A stretch of DNA of 64,000 nt from Bin5 sp034428435 (lineage in GTDB: Bacteria; Chloroflexota; Anaerolineae; Caldilineales; Caldilineaceae): the NCBI GenBank assembly GCA_034428435.1, contig DAOUHY010000366.1:1-64000 (forward strand), read 5' to 3'. The first letter of the stretch is position 1. Each line of letters starts with the position of its first letter. Below, piece after piece: positions 28,431 through 38,755 of the stretch. The notes under the pieces are model-generated. The model had not been told where the DNA came from. It made no database searches and worked only from the letters and a program-made list of their open reading frames with translations. A program made the translations under genes and the position numbers.

Positions 28431-28461
28431 TTGCGATCTTTGCGCATGGGGGATGACGGCC

Positions 28462-29165
28462 TCATCCAACCCAGAAGGCCTTTTCGAGGTCGGTAAACTC
28501 TTCGGCCGGCCCCTGGAATTTGTTGCGGCCCAGTTCCAGAACGTAGACGTAGTCGGCGATTTTGAGGGCGGAGCGGATTTCCTGATCCACGAGCAGGATG
28601 GTGAGGCCATCGTGGTCGCGCAGATCGACGAGCATCTGGTAGACCTCTTCGGAGAGCAGCTTGGCGAGGCCGGCGGTCGGTTCATCGACGAGGATGAGTT
28701 TGGGGTCTGTCATGAGAGTACGCCCGATTTCGACCATGCGTTGCATGCCGCCAGAGAGCTCGCCGGCGTTGGAGCGGCGGCGCGGGGCCAGATCGGGGAA
28801 GCGGTCGTAGTTTTCTTCGAGCTTGCGCTTGATGCGGCTCTTGTCATTCTTGAATGTCCACGCTCCGAGCTCCAGGTTTTCCTCGACAGACATGAAGCGG
28901 AATACGCCGGGTTGCTGGGGAATGTAGGAAATTCCCATGTTTATGCGTTCGTGCGTGGGCACGTTGACGATGTCCTCGTCGTCGAGGTGGATCTGTCCCT
29001 GGTTGGGGCGGAGAAAGCCGTATATGGCTTTGAGCAGGGTCGACTTACCCACACCATTTGCGCCGAGAACGGTGGTGATCTTGCCACCTTCGGCCTGCAT
29101 GGCGACACCCTGGAGGATATTCAGGTCGCGGTAGTAGCCTACGTAGAGGTCATTGACTGCCAGCA

Positions 29166-29166
<1 letters not shown>
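28462..29166 (-). CDS. livF: Branched-chain amino acid ABC transporter ATP-binding protein LivF
   Basis: One of the two ATPases of a LivHMGF importer. Walker A is GANGVGKST (about residues 35-43), the signature is LSGGMQR and Walker B is LILVDEP. The Q-loop lies in YIPQQPGVF. 234 residues, the standard LivF length. Its ATG overlaps the livG stop by one base (TAATG), so the two ATPases are translationally coupled. The ligand may be amino acids, amides or urea-like compounds as in other Liv-type systems. Confidence 0.93.
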
Positions 29167-29891
<725 letters not shown>

Positions 29892-29912
29892 TGTGCCTAC
29901 CGCCCTGTGACT

Positions 29913-31211
29913 CTAATTTGCGCTGGTGTCGGTGCCGGAAGCCTGTTTCTCCAGTTCCTCTCTCACTTCCTCGTCTTCGGACAGTTCCTCCGGGGCCTCG
30001 TCGAGCTCTTCATCATCCTGCGCGCGGATTGAAACGGTCTCTGCGGCGACACCGCCACGACTGATCTTTTCCAAGATCGGGAAAAGGAGGCCGTTGCGCT
30101 GGAAGCGCAGCGTCAGCATGAGAAGGATTCCGAAGAAAACCAGCCGCCACAGGGTCATGTCGATGTGGATCGGACCGATAGAGACGCTAGTGCGCAGCAG
30201 CTCCAAGAGGAACGTGATGATGATGGCGCCGACAGAGGCGGTGTAGATGTTTTCGAGACCGCCGATAACGGCCATCGCGATCACAAGCGACATCTGCAAA
30301 ATAATCAGTGTATTGGGTGTGATGATTCCGATGTAATGTCCCTGCAGGGCGCCGGCTGCAGCGGCGAGGGTGCTGGTGATGACAAAGACCAGGACCTTGT
30401 AGCGTACGATGTTGACGCCGAGTGCAGCGGCGGCCTCTTCGTCTTCTCGAATTGCGCGGATGAAGAGGCCGAACCTCGAGCCGGCCAGCCAGGTCATGAG
30501 CGCCATGGCAAAGATGAACAGTAGCAGCATGGCGTAGTAGGGCGGTATTTTGCTCGTTGACGTGAAGCCGGCAATGCCGCCGGGGAAGAGCGGGACAAGC
30601 TCCAGGCCGCTCTGGCCCTCGGTGATGGGAATCTCGGCGCTGATGGCGGCGCGCAAGATTTCGGAAAAGCCGATGGTAAATAGGGCCAGATAGGTACTAC
30701 GGAGACGCAGGACGAGCCAACCGACCAGCAGGCCAAAAATTGCGCCCATTACCAGGCCCATGGCGATGCTGGCCCAGACGGGCGGAAATACAATCAGGGT
30801 GCCGGCAGGCAACGTCTCGGCTTTGGCCATGTCGAGGCAGGACTCGTCGATAGTGCCGACGCGGCGGATGTTCAGAATCACCAGCCACCAGTTGCCAAGA
30901 AGGGGAACATCGGTACATAACTCGGAGGGGGCGGTTGTGAAGCGGATGAACTTTCCAATCAATCCGGAAGTGTAGCCGCCGATTGCCATGAAGGCCATGT
31001 GGCCAAAGGAAAACTGCCCCGCGTATCCTGCCAAGAGGGACCAACTTGATGCAAGGATAGCGTAGAAGAAGGCCGTGATGGCAAGGTGCATGAAGTAGCT
31101 GCTGAGGACAAGGGGGCCGAGGCCGCCCAGCTCGGAAGAGGCCAGTGGGATAAGAAACAGAATGATGAGGGCGACCGTCCCTGAGACGCGGTAGAGAGCT
31201 GTTGGGTTCAT
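29913..31211 (-). CDS. livM: Branched-chain amino acid ABC transporter permease LivM
   Basis: Membrane subunit with about ten helices. FGHMAFMAIGGYTSG is the family signature, and the coupling loop includes IREDEEAAAALGVNI. The protein is 432 residues, longer than usual, because of a 60-residue cytoplasmic tail after the last helix that is strongly acidic (DDEELDEAPEELSEDEEVRE). Its ATG overlaps the livH stop by 4 bp (ATGA). The tail could contact the ATPases or be disordered. Confidence 0.9.
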   Translation of the reverse strand: MNPTALYRVSGTVALIILFLIPLASSELGGLGPLVLSSYFMHLAITAFFYAILASSWSLLAGYAGQFSFGHMAFMAIGGYTSGLIGKFIRFTTAPSELCTDVPLLGNWWLVILNIRRVGTIDESCLDMAKAETLPAGTLIVFPPVWASIAMGLVMGAIFGLLVGWLVLRLRSTYLALFTIGFSEILRAAISAEIPITEGQSGLELVPLFPGGIAGFTSTSKIPPYYAMLLLFIFAMALMTWLAGSRFGLFIRAIREDEEAAAALGVNIVRYKVLVFVITSTLAAAAGALQGHYIGIITPNTLIILQMSLVIAMAVIGGLENIYTASVGAIIITFLLELLRTSVSIGPIHIDMTLWRLVFFGILLMLTLRFQRNGLLFPILEKISRGGVAAETVSIRAQDDEELDEAPEELSEDEEVREELEKQASGTDTSAN

Positions 31212-32449
31212 AGCTCGCGTCCAAAGAGTCCGGTCGGCTTGAGCAGAAGAACCAGGGTCAGGATCACCATGCCGTAGGCGGGGATATAGGCGGCGGCGCG
31301 GGTGGCGTCCGGGATGCAGCCGGTGCCTGCGGCTTCGACCAGCCCAACGATCAGACCGCCCAGGAAGGCGCCGGGCAGACTCCCCATTCCGCCAAGCACG
31401 ATGATAACGAATGAGCGGGCGGCAGCGGGGATACCAACCTGGGGCAGCCAGGAAAAGACCTGGACGAGAGAGGCTCCTGACAGGCCGGCGAGCATGGCGC
31501 CCATGCTGAAGGCGAGCGTGTTCATCGAGTCCGGATTGATTCCGGTGACGGCTGCGGCCTGTCTATCCTGACTCACGGCTCTGAGGGCCTTGCCCACCCA
31601 GGTCCGATAGAGGAACCAGAGCAGGGCCGCCAGCATTAGCAGGGCAAGGACGGCGGCGGTGAAACGGGGGTTGGGGACCGAGATCGCGTCAAAGATTGTG
31701 ACATTTCCCGGCGTCATTCTGAGGAAGGCGCCGGAGTCGCCGGGCAGCTCAAGGCGGGGAAAGGGAAAGAAGCGCTGCGCCTTTACGGGCACTGCCGAGG
31801 TAAGGGCCTGGGTGAAGTATTGCAGGAAGAAGGCCAGTCCGAACGTTACGAGGATGGCGTATTCGGTGGGGCGTTCGATCTCGCCGCTGCCCATGGGGCG
31901 CAGGAAGATTCTCTCGAAGACGTAACCGATGGCGAAGGTCACGATACAACTGGCCAGGATGGCTATGATCGGCGACACGCCAGGAATCCATTCGGCAGTC
32001 ATGAAGTAGGTGACCATGCCGCCGATCATATAGAACTCGCCGTGGGCAAAGCTTACGACGCCCAAAATGGAAAAAATGAGGGTGAGGCCCAAGGCCATCA
32101 GTCCGTAGATGACGCCGATTACGATGCCGTTGGCAAGTTGTGAGATTACAAAGCCGCCGTTTGCGACGCAGAGATTATCGGGGTCGGCGAGGGCAAAGGC
32201 GACAATGAAAATGCCGACGACGATTGCGATGGCGATCCCAATCAGGCGGCTGGTGATTTTGGGCGTGGCGATCCAGAGTGGGCCGAGGCTGAGGGGGCCC
32301 AGGGCCGCGCCGATAACGGCGCCGCCGAATGAGGCTTGGGAGATTTCGAGGTCTTTGCGGGCGTAGATGCGCGGTGTAACGACTCCGCCGAGTGCGCCCC
32401 AGAACAGTATCCACAGAAGCGCCCAACCGAAGATCGCTGCGTTTTCCAT
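31208..32449 (-). CDS. livH: Branched-chain amino acid ABC transporter permease LivH, N-terminally extended
   Basis: Membrane subunit of the importer. The canonical LivH part begins at about residue 100 (NGIVIGVIYGLMALGLTLIFSILG, then FAHGEFYMIGGM) and ends with the family's GLFGREL. Before it lie about 95 extra residues with three predicted helices, not present in the usual 290-300 residue LivH. The coupling loop has RAVSQDRQAAAVTGINPD. The start at 32449 has only a weak ribosome site, but the extension is hydrophobic and continuous in frame, so it seems real. 165 bp upstream is the nearest binding-protein gene. Confidence 0.88.
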   Translation of the reverse strand: MENAAIFGWALLWILFWGALGGVVTPRIYARKDLEISQASFGGAVIGAALGPLSLGPLWIATPKITSRLIGIAIAIVVGIFIVAFALADPDNLCVANGGFVISQLANGIVIGVIYGLMALGLTLIFSILGVVSFAHGEFYMIGGMVTYFMTAEWIPGVSPIIAILASCIVTFAIGYVFERIFLRPMGSGEIERPTEYAILVTFGLAFFLQYFTQALTSAVPVKAQRFFPFPRLELPGDSGAFLRMTPGNVTIFDAISVPNPRFTAAVLALLMLAALLWFLYRTWVGKALRAVSQDRQAAAVTGINPDSMNTLAFSMGAMLAGLSGASLVQVFSWLPQVGIPAAARSFVIIVLGGMGSLPGAFLGGLIVGLVEAAGTGCIPDATRAAAYIPAYGMVILTLVLLLKPTGLFGREL

Positions 32450-32614
32450 GGTTCAGGTCCGAGCCTGGCGGGCAGTGGGATGGTTAATCGTCAAGTGGAA
32501 AAGGGAGGCACCCTATTGCTGCGGCAGAAGTGGGTGATGAAGGCGGACAGCCTGCAAGCCGGGGGAAGGCTCGCACGGCTATCCGGCCAAGAAAGTGCTC
32601 CGACAGTCAGCCTG

Positions 32615-33967
32615 TTACTCCTGACCGACTATGATCGGTGCGCCGGTCTGGTAGATCACCGGGTAGACGACAGTTGTTTCGGTGGCGTCCTGCCCTTCTA
32701 CCTGGTACTGCACGATCGTGATGGCGGGATCAGGGAACTGATGCCACCACTTGGGGTCGACACCGGCCTGATCGGGGGTATTGCTGCGGTTGATCGGGAA
32801 GGTGATTGGACCGAGCGCGCCCATGTGGTTGATGTTCTCGAGGGCGTCGATGATGTCCGACGGGTCGGTGGAGCCGGAGTCCTCGATGGCCTGGGCGATC
32901 AGCATGATGGAGTCGTAGGAGGCCATTGCGTAGGACTCGATGTCGTCCTTGCCAGTGCGGGCCGAGTACTCGGCTACGAGGGCCTGGGCCACGTCGTTGT
33001 AGAGCTGCTGCGGCAGGCCGATGCGGCGCACGAAGCAGTGGTTGCCGTCCGGGACGTTGGTCCAGAAGGCGTCGCTAACGAGGGAGACCTGGTTGCACAT
33101 GGTTGGCACGTTCTGCGGTCCGATACCGGCGTCGGCGGCCTGCTGGGTGAAGTTGTAGGAGGCTTCACCGGTAGCGAGGGTCACGATCATGTCGGGGCTC
33201 TCGGCCTTCACGCGCTCGATGATGCCGGCGAAGTCCTGGGTGCCGATGTCAACACTGAAGGTGACGGAGGCGATACCGGCTTCGTCGAGGAGCGCGGTCG
33301 TGTTTTCGGCTGCCGGGATACCGTAGTCGGTGTTCTCAGTGAGAATTACGACTTTGTCGAGCTTCATGCCGTTTTCGTCACGCAGCCACTGGATGAACTT
33401 GACATCGACTGCGGAGACTTCGGAGCTCAGCGGGGCGATGCGGAAGATCTCATCGTACTGAACGCTGGTGATGGTGTCGTTCCAGGTTTCGGCAAAGACG
33501 ATAGGAACGCCGTTGTCGCGGGCGACTTCCTTGGCCGCCACACCTACTGAGCTGTGGTAGCCGCCACCGATGCCGACGACGCCGTCCTGGTTGATGAGAC
33601 GCTCAACGACGGCGGTGCCGCGTTCCGGGAGGCCTTCGGTGTCGACTATGATCAGCTCGACCGGCCTGCCCATGATGCCGCCGCGGTTGTTGAGCTCTTC
33701 GGCAGCAATCAGCATGGCCTCGCGCATGGCCTCACCGCCGACGACCGCGCCGGGGGCTGAGAGCGGCGCGAGTGCGCCGATCTTGATCGGCTCCATCGAC
33801 ATGTCGTCGGACTCCTCAGCGGGAGCCTCAGTTGGAGCGGCAGCAGCTTCTTCGGCTGCGGGTTCGGCCTCGCCGACGGTCTCCGCTTGGGGCGCGCAGG
33901 CGGCAAGCACGAGGGCGAGGATACTCAGGGAGATTGCGATCCAGGTCAGAGTTTGCGATCGGTTCAT
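32615..33967 (-). CDS. Liv-type ABC transporter substrate-binding lipoprotein (copy 1)
   Basis: Binds the ligand outside the membrane for LivHM. From ATG 33967, with AAGGAGAA upstream, the protein has a lipoprotein signal ending LAAC (Cys24), a short acidic Glu/Ala linker, and a periplasmic-binding fold starting IKIGALAPLSAPGAVVGGEAMR. The frame opens at 34114 but that part is not family-like. Nearly every segment aligns with the paralogue at 35318-36664 (for example EVSAVDVKFIQWLRDE and PDKWWHQFPDP-like ends). Divergence between the two N-terminal linkers suggests they are separate genes with distinct ligands or expression. The ligand is unknown. Confidence 0.92.
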   Translation of the reverse strand: MNRSQTLTWIAISLSILALVLAACAPQAETVGEAEPAAEEAAAAPTEAPAEESDDMSMEPIKIGALAPLSAPGAVVGGEAMREAMLIAAEELNNRGGIMGRPVELIIVDTEGLPERGTAVVERLINQDGVVGIGGGYHSSVGVAAKEVARDNGVPIVFAETWNDTITSVQYDEIFRIAPLSSEVSAVDVKFIQWLRDENGMKLDKVVILTENTDYGIPAAENTTALLDEAGIASVTFSVDIGTQDFAGIIERVKAESPDMIVTLATGEASYNFTQQAADAGIGPQNVPTMCNQVSLVSDAFWTNVPDGNHCFVRRIGLPQQLYNDVAQALVAEYSARTGKDDIESYAMASYDSIMLIAQAIEDSGSTDPSDIIDALENINHMGALGPITFPINRSNTPDQAGVDPKWWHQFPDPAITIVQYQVEGQDATETTVVYPVIYQTGAPIIVGQE

Positions 33968-34221
33968 TGTAAGGTTCTCCTTGCTATGCAGTGGGCTTCG
34001 GACATTGGAAGCCAGATTGCGGTTGGTGACACTAAGGTTCGATGCATTGCGCAGGCACCGGGGACAAGCGACAGTGTTCGGGTTCATTATGCAACAGCCC
34101 CAATTGCATGTCAATGGACACAGGAGTTAATTCCAGTGTATTCGCACCCTTCATTGGTGATTTGAGAAGTCACAAGAGGGCTTTCTCAAGGGTCGTTCCT
34201 GCCCCAAGCGAGGAACAGTTC

Positions 34222-34258
34222 GATCCGCGAAGTCACGCGAAGGGCCGCGAAGAACACC
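34222..34258 (+). repeat. CGCGAAG repeat, copy 1
   Basis: A 37-bp sequence starting GATCCGCGAAGTCACGCGAAG and ending GAAGAACACC. It contains three CGCGAAG units about 10 bp apart and matches 61337-61373 at all but three positions. It lies in the gap between the two binding-protein genes. Confidence 0.65.
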
Positions 34259-34381
34259 AGGTGTGTATAGGGCTCTGTTTGCGTGGAAGCACGACCATTC
34301 GCGGATACTCGGTTTGCTTCTGTCATTTCTCGATTCAGTTGCCCGTCTTGTGGTCGTGAAATGTCTACATAAGTCGCTATA

Positions 34382-34399
34382 TGTATACATATGTATACA
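34382..34399. promoter_or_regulatory. 18-bp perfect palindrome, operator-like
   Basis: TGTATACATATGTATACA is its own reverse complement and is very AT-rich within GC-rich sequence. Its form suits a dimeric repressor site. It lies 415 bp before the binding-protein start at 33967 and no gene is next to it, so its target is unknown. Confidence 0.4.
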
Positions 34400-34577
34400 A
34401 GAGTCGCGCCAAAATCATTTTTTTTGGGCGCCTTTTGCGGCCTTTTGTGCTCTGCAGGGCTTGGTGAGCACCTGTCCTGATTTGATGCTCTTTCGCCCGA
34501 CTGTGGCTAACAAGGTCGGGTCATTTCAGGTCAGATAGGCGTAAGTCGGACAAAGCGGGCGAAAGAAGCTATTTGGT

Positions 34578-34670
34578 TCATCGCTTGGAGTTTCGGCGGT
34601 ATGGTTCTTCCTCTCGACTCAGGATTCCGAGCGACAGGCGGATGCGCGTATGTCGGTTCTCATTGTACCA
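34578..34670 (-). pseudogene. Remnant of an IS3-type transposase C-terminus (weak)
   Basis: About 30 codons ending in a stop at 34578 read WYNENRHTRIRLSLG, then a YRRN near the end. This resembles the end of IS3/IS150-type transposases (YN..R.....LG..SP..YR). Sequence upstream is not transposase-like, so at most a small decayed tail survives. Chance similarity is possible. Confidence 0.3.
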
Positions 34671-34738
34671 TGCACTTTTTTCGATTTTGCTTGCTTTTTT
34701 GGGTGAATTACAGAATTGGGGTGGGAAGAGTCAGTTTT

Positions 34739-35033
34739 GGCGCCACCCAAATCTGGGGTGGAAACGGCCTGGCGGTTTTTGGAAAGACGAGGGGGAGGCG
34801 CCAGGCCGGACATTGTCGTGGGTTCCGTCAGTTGGAGGGGATGCGAAGGCAGGCACAGGTCCGGCACCTACGGGGATTTGATGGGACTGGTGGGACGTGG
34901 TCTGGCTAGACACCTTCGATTAGGCACTTGTCACCAATGTCGACACCAGGTCGACGAGGCATGTTGTAGGAGAGGGGGCGTTGCGGGGGCGGAGCCCCCG
35001 CACAAGGGAGGGCCGAATAGGCCCGACCGCCCA
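34739..35033 (+). repeat. Dispersed composite repeat, copy B
   Basis: Aligned with copy A along its length; the last 159 bp are about 90% identical and end with the same twin hairpins and CCGCCCA. It sits between the two paralogous binding-protein genes. The remaining 33968-35317 sequence contains no gene; a singleton of the ACAAG-loop hairpin is at 35230-35250. Confidence 0.8.
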
Positions 35034-35229
35034 AAGGCGAGGAGAGAGTAGAGAGGAGTGAGGAGAGAGTGACACCATTCCGTATGACGGACATTGGAAA
35101 GTGAAATGACCGCGGCTTGGTTGCTGCCGGCGTAGCAGAAGAGGTCGCCCCCATTTTGGAATGCACCCGTCAGTTTGAGAGGGTGCGACGGTGGTGGGTG
35201 ACATAGTGTTTTATCCATGGTGAGGTACA

Positions 35230-35250
35230 GGGCAAGCACAAGGCCTGCCC
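35230..35250 (+). repeat. Single ACAAG-loop hairpin
   Basis: GGGCAAGC and GCCTGCCC pair with one mismatch around loop ACAAG, followed by TTACGGGAG. A solitary member of the family found in tandem at 25615, 46359 and 57080. Confidence 0.6.
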
Positions 35251-35317
35251 TTACGGGAGCGGTGTGGGGATGGCGGAGGCGGCGCCGGAGGGGCCGGAGG
35301 GCGGGTACGATGTGGGG

Positions 35318-36664
35318 CTACTGGCCGACGACGATGGGATCGCCTGTTTGGTAGGTATGGGGAAAGACTACGGTTGCGCCGACTGAGTCTTCGCCTTGCT
35401 GCTGATATTGGACGACGGTGACGGCGGGGTCGGGAAACTGGTGCCACCACTTTGGGTCGACGCCTGCGTCCTGGGGCGTGTTGCGGCTGTTGATGGGAAA
35501 CGTGATTGTGCCGAGCGCACCTTCGTAGGAGATTTCTTCCAGCGCTGCGATGATGTCATTGGGGTCGGTTGTCCCTGCTTCTTTTATGGCCTGAGCGATG
35601 ATACGGACGGCGTCGTAGGCGGCGAATGCGTAGGACTCTGCGCCCTCTTTGCCGGTGCGGGCCTCGTATTCGGCGAGAAACTCGAGGGCAATGTCGTTGT
35701 ACAGTTGGGGGGGCAGACCTATTCGGCGCACGAAGCAGTAGTTTCCGTCGGGAACGTTCCTCCAGAAGGACTCACTTTCCAGGGCGACGTGCTCGCAGAG
35801 TGTGGGCAGGTCCTGCGGGCCTATGCCGGCGTCGGCGCATTGCTGGGCGAAGTTGTAGGAGGCCTCGCCGGTGGCCAGCGACATGATGAAGTCGGGTTCT
35901 TCGGCCTTAATGCGCTCGATGATACCTGCGAAGTCCTGTGTGCCGATGTCGACGCCGAAGGTGACGGGTTCGATCCCGGCTTCCTCAAGCAGCGTTGAGG
36001 TATCTGCGGCTGCGGGAATGCCGTAGTCGGTGTTTTCGGTGAGTATCACCACTTTGTCCAACTGAATGCCGGCCTCGTCGCGCAGCCATTGGATGAACTT
36101 TACGTCGACGGCGGAGACTTCAGAGCTCAAGGGCGCGATACGAAACACCTGAGGATACTGCACGCTGGTAATGGTGTCGTTCCAGGTATTGGCCAAGACA
36201 ATGGGAATGTTGTTGTCGTGGGCGACCTCCTTGGCGACAACGCCAACGGAGCTGTGGTAGCCGCCGGCGATGGCTACGACCCCGTCCTGACTGATGAGTC
36301 TTTCGGTAACAGCGGCCCCCCGCTCAGGCAGGCCCTCGCTGTCAACGACGATCAACTCGACAGGGCGACCCAGCAGGCCGCCGGCGGCGTTGATCCTTTC
36401 GGCGGCTATAATCATGGCGTCGCGCATGGCCTCGCCTCCAACGACCGAACCAGGGGCGGATAGGGGGAACAGCGCCCCGATTCGAATAGGATCTCCTGCG
36501 GGCTGCTGTGATTCAGTTACCGGCTTCGAATCATTGGATTCCGAAACCAGTGCTTCAGACTGTACTTCCTCGGGAGGGGCTGAAGCCGGCCCGCATGCTG
36601 CGAAGGCGAGCGCTGTGAGGGCCACTGCAAGTGCGCGAAAAACTTTGTCTTGGATGAAGATCAC
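35318..36664 (-). CDS. Liv-type ABC transporter substrate-binding lipoprotein (copy 2)
   Basis: Paralogue of the binding protein at 32615-33967 with the same order of conserved blocks, from IRIGALFPLSAPGSVVGGEAMR to the C-terminal DPKWWHQFPDPAVTVVQYQ. The chosen start is GTG 36664 because GGAGAA lies six bases upstream; TTG 36697 is an open alternative. The lipoprotein signal ends FAAC (Cys24). The linker is a Ser/Glu-rich stretch unlike that of copy 1. It is 1.35 kb upstream of copy 1, with a mobile-type repeat in between, and lacks its own permeases, so it probably feeds LivHM. Confidence 0.9.
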   Translation of the reverse strand: MIFIQDKVFRALAVALTALAFAACGPASAPPEEVQSEALVSESNDSKPVTESQQPAGDPIRIGALFPLSAPGSVVGGEAMRDAMIIAAERINAAGGLLGRPVELIVVDSEGLPERGAAVTERLISQDGVVAIAGGYHSSVGVVAKEVAHDNNIPIVLANTWNDTITSVQYPQVFRIAPLSSEVSAVDVKFIQWLRDEAGIQLDKVVILTENTDYGIPAAADTSTLLEEAGIEPVTFGVDIGTQDFAGIIERIKAEEPDFIMSLATGEASYNFAQQCADAGIGPQDLPTLCEHVALESESFWRNVPDGNYCFVRRIGLPPQLYNDIALEFLAEYEARTGKEGAESYAFAAYDAVRIIAQAIKEAGTTDPNDIIAALEEISYEGALGTITFPINSRNTPQDAGVDPKWWHQFPDPAVTVVQYQQQGEDSVGATVVFPHTYQTGDPIVVGQ

Positions 36665-36741
36665 TCTAGATTCTCCGGTTTTGGGATTGAATGGCAAGTG
36701 TGTAGGGAACTGTATCGCGTGTTGTTGGGGAATAGCAGTTC

Positions 36742-37683
36742 CTACTGATCAATTTCCTCTTTACTCGCTTCCTGCAGTTCGTCGGCGGGACCTGGTATTT
36801 GCTTACCGTATTTGGGCATGCGACTCAAGATCAGCCGGTCGCGGAGGGAAGTAGGTAGATTTTCGATCCAACTTCGAATGAGAGCGTCGCGTCCAACAAG
36901 GTAGCGTGCTTTGGGTTTAGCCACGGTCAATGCAGTTTCCACCGTGCGCGCGACTTCGTCGGCACCGACGCCTTTGGGTTTATCCAGTGACTCAGCCATT
37001 CTGTCGAGCAGGGGGCCGTATTTCTCAAAGGCATTGGGCGGGTATTTGCGGAGTTCACCGTCTACATAGGCGCGCGCCTTGTTCCAAATCTCAGTCTTGA
37101 TGGCGCCCGGCTGAACCGACACCACTTCGATTCCCCAAGGTTTCAGCTCGAGCCGCATGCCGTCGGTAAGGGCCTCGAGCGCAAACTTGGAGGCGCAGTA
37201 GGGGGAGAGAAGCGGTGTCGAACTGAAACCGGCAATCGAGCTGATCATCACAATGCGGCCGCGGGCCCTTCTAAGCAAAGGAATCAGGCGCCTGGAAACG
37301 GAAAGCGGCGCGATCGTGTTTGTTTCGAAAACCCGGCGCAGCTCCTCCGGGTCAAGGTATTCTACGAGGCCACCGGCTGCGATTCCTGCGTTATTGACCA
37401 GCGCGTGTAGTCCGTCACCGCCGACGTGTTCGCGTACCGTCCGCGCGGCGGCATCAATTTGGTCGGGATCGGTTACATCGAGCAGGATGGTGCGCAGCCT
37501 GGGGGAAGCGTCGTTCGTCAAACGGAAGCCGTCGGCCTCTTTGCGTACGGTGGCGAAGACCTGCCAGCCGGCGCGATCCAGCCAAAGGGCGCAGGCGCGG
37601 CCAATCCCGCTGGAGGCCCCGGTAATCATGACGGACCTGGGCCGCAGGCTACTGTTGTCCTCTGAATCGCTTTCAGCTGCCAT
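36742..37683 (-). CDS. Short-chain dehydrogenase/reductase (SDR)
   Basis: Classical NAD(P)-dependent SDR, 313 residues. The cofactor site is TGASSGIG near residue 21, NNAG at about 103 and the catalytic set includes Ser of SSIAGF and Y-C-A-S-K. The C-terminus extends about 50 residues beyond the usual fold, with many basic and Pro residues. Similar enzymes act on retinol-, sterol- or fatty-type alcohols. Substrate is unknown. It is the last of a row of three SDR genes and a MaoC gene read leftward. Confidence 0.85.
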   Translation of the reverse strand: MAAESDSEDNSSLRPRSVMITGASSGIGRACALWLDRAGWQVFATVRKEADGFRLTNDASPRLRTILLDVTDPDQIDAAARTVREHVGGDGLHALVNNAGIAAGGLVEYLDPEELRRVFETNTIAPLSVSRRLIPLLRRARGRIVMISSIAGFSSTPLLSPYCASKFALEALTDGMRLELKPWGIEVVSVQPGAIKTEIWNKARAYVDGELRKYPPNAFEKYGPLLDRMAESLDKPKGVGADEVARTVETALTVAKPKARYLVGRDALIRSWIENLPTSLRDRLILSRMPKYGKQIPGPADELQEASKEEIDQ

Positions 37684-37804
37684 ATGGATTCCCGTAAGCG
37701 CGGGGGACTGTATACGCTCCTGGTCTATTCAGCTTGCCAGCCTGGGCCATGGTTTTGCCCTTTTCCGGCTTCCGCTCAAGCAGTTCGTGACCCACGGTTA
37801 GCGT

Positions 37805-38641
37805 TCAGATGCCCATGCCACCGGTGACTTCGAGCACATGGCCGGTGATGTAGGATGCCAAGGGAGAAGCGATGAGGACGATGCCCGAAGCGGCTTCTTC
37901 GTCAGTGGCGGGTCTGCCGAGGGGGATACGCAGGTGAATGTCCTTGTCGAGCATCGAGCGTACCTTCTGGGGGATACCCAGGACGACCTCACGCCCGTCA
38001 ATCTCAATCGCCTCTTCCTGGACCTCTTGAGGGCGGGTCAGGCGGGTGTCGATAAAGCCGAAGGCTACTGCGTTACAGCGGATTCCCAGTCTGCCCCATT
38101 CCTTGGCGATCGTCTTGGTGAGTCCCACAATCCCCATTTTGCCGGCGGCGTAGTTGGCCTGGCCGATATTGCCGTGCAGCCCGGAGGTTGACGAGACGTT
38201 GACGATGCAGCGGTTGCTTAGGTTCGCGCCGAATTCCAGTTCGGCTGCGGCGGCGGTGCGCAGAAAGGGCGCGGCGGCGCGGATCATCCTGAAGGGTGCA
38301 GTCAGGTGAACGTCGAGGATCGCCTGCCACTGCTCGTCGGTAAGCTTGTGTGCCATGGCGTCCCAGGTATAGCCGGCGTTGTTGACGACGACGTTCAGTT
38401 TTCCGAATGTGTCGACAGCAGTCTGCATGAGCAGTTCCGGGAATCCGGCGGCGGTGACATCGCCGGAGACAGCTACGGCTTGCCCGCCCTGGGACATTAT
38501 GGCATTGGCTGTCTCCGCCGCCATGGCTGCGTCAAGGTCGTTGACTACGACGCTGGCGCCGTGCTCTGCAAACTGCAAGGCGGCGCTGGCCCCGATTCCC
38601 CGACCCGCACCTGTTATGACTACGGTCTGGTCGTTGAACAT
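37805..38641 (-). CDS. SDR family oxidoreductase (FabG-like)
   Basis: NAD(P)-dependent reductase with TGAGRGIG, the NNAG segment, Ser of SSTSG and YAAGK as the active-site Tyr and Lys, and a typical VTGGMGI C-terminus. 278 residues; the extra length is an insertion of about 30 residues (near TRPQEVQEEAIEIDGREV) before the last strand. FabG-like proteins reduce 3-oxoacyl thioesters; the MaoC-like hydratase 114 bp upstream would supply the next step, which suggests acyl-CoA chemistry. Confidence 0.86.
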   Translation of the reverse strand: MFNDQTVVITGAGRGIGASAALQFAEHGASVVVNDLDAAMAAETANAIMSQGGQAVAVSGDVTAAGFPELLMQTAVDTFGKLNVVVNNAGYTWDAMAHKLTDEQWQAILDVHLTAPFRMIRAAAPFLRTAAAAELEFGANLSNRCIVNVSSTSGLHGNIGQANYAAGKMGIVGLTKTIAKEWGRLGIRCNAVAFGFIDTRLTRPQEVQEEAIEIDGREVVLGIPQKVRSMLDKDIHLRIPLGRPATDEEAASGIVLIASPLASYITGHVLEVTGGMGI

Positions 38642-38755
38642 GGTCAGTGGTCAGTGGTTAGAGAAAGTATAATTTGATGGGCGGTCGGAGTGATAGGGAA
38701 TCACCTCTTGTCATGCTGATTCCCGGTGGCCATTCGGGACGGAACTGGCATTCAC

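Noticed and set aside
28431..28685. N-terminal extension of the aminotransferase frame
   Set aside because: It overlaps livF out of frame and is Ser/Arg/Pro-rich like a shadow; GTG 28430 gives a normal protein.
32336..33550. 404-codon plus-strand frame opposite livH and the binding protein
   Set aside because: Spans the antisense of two real genes and their gap; no motif.
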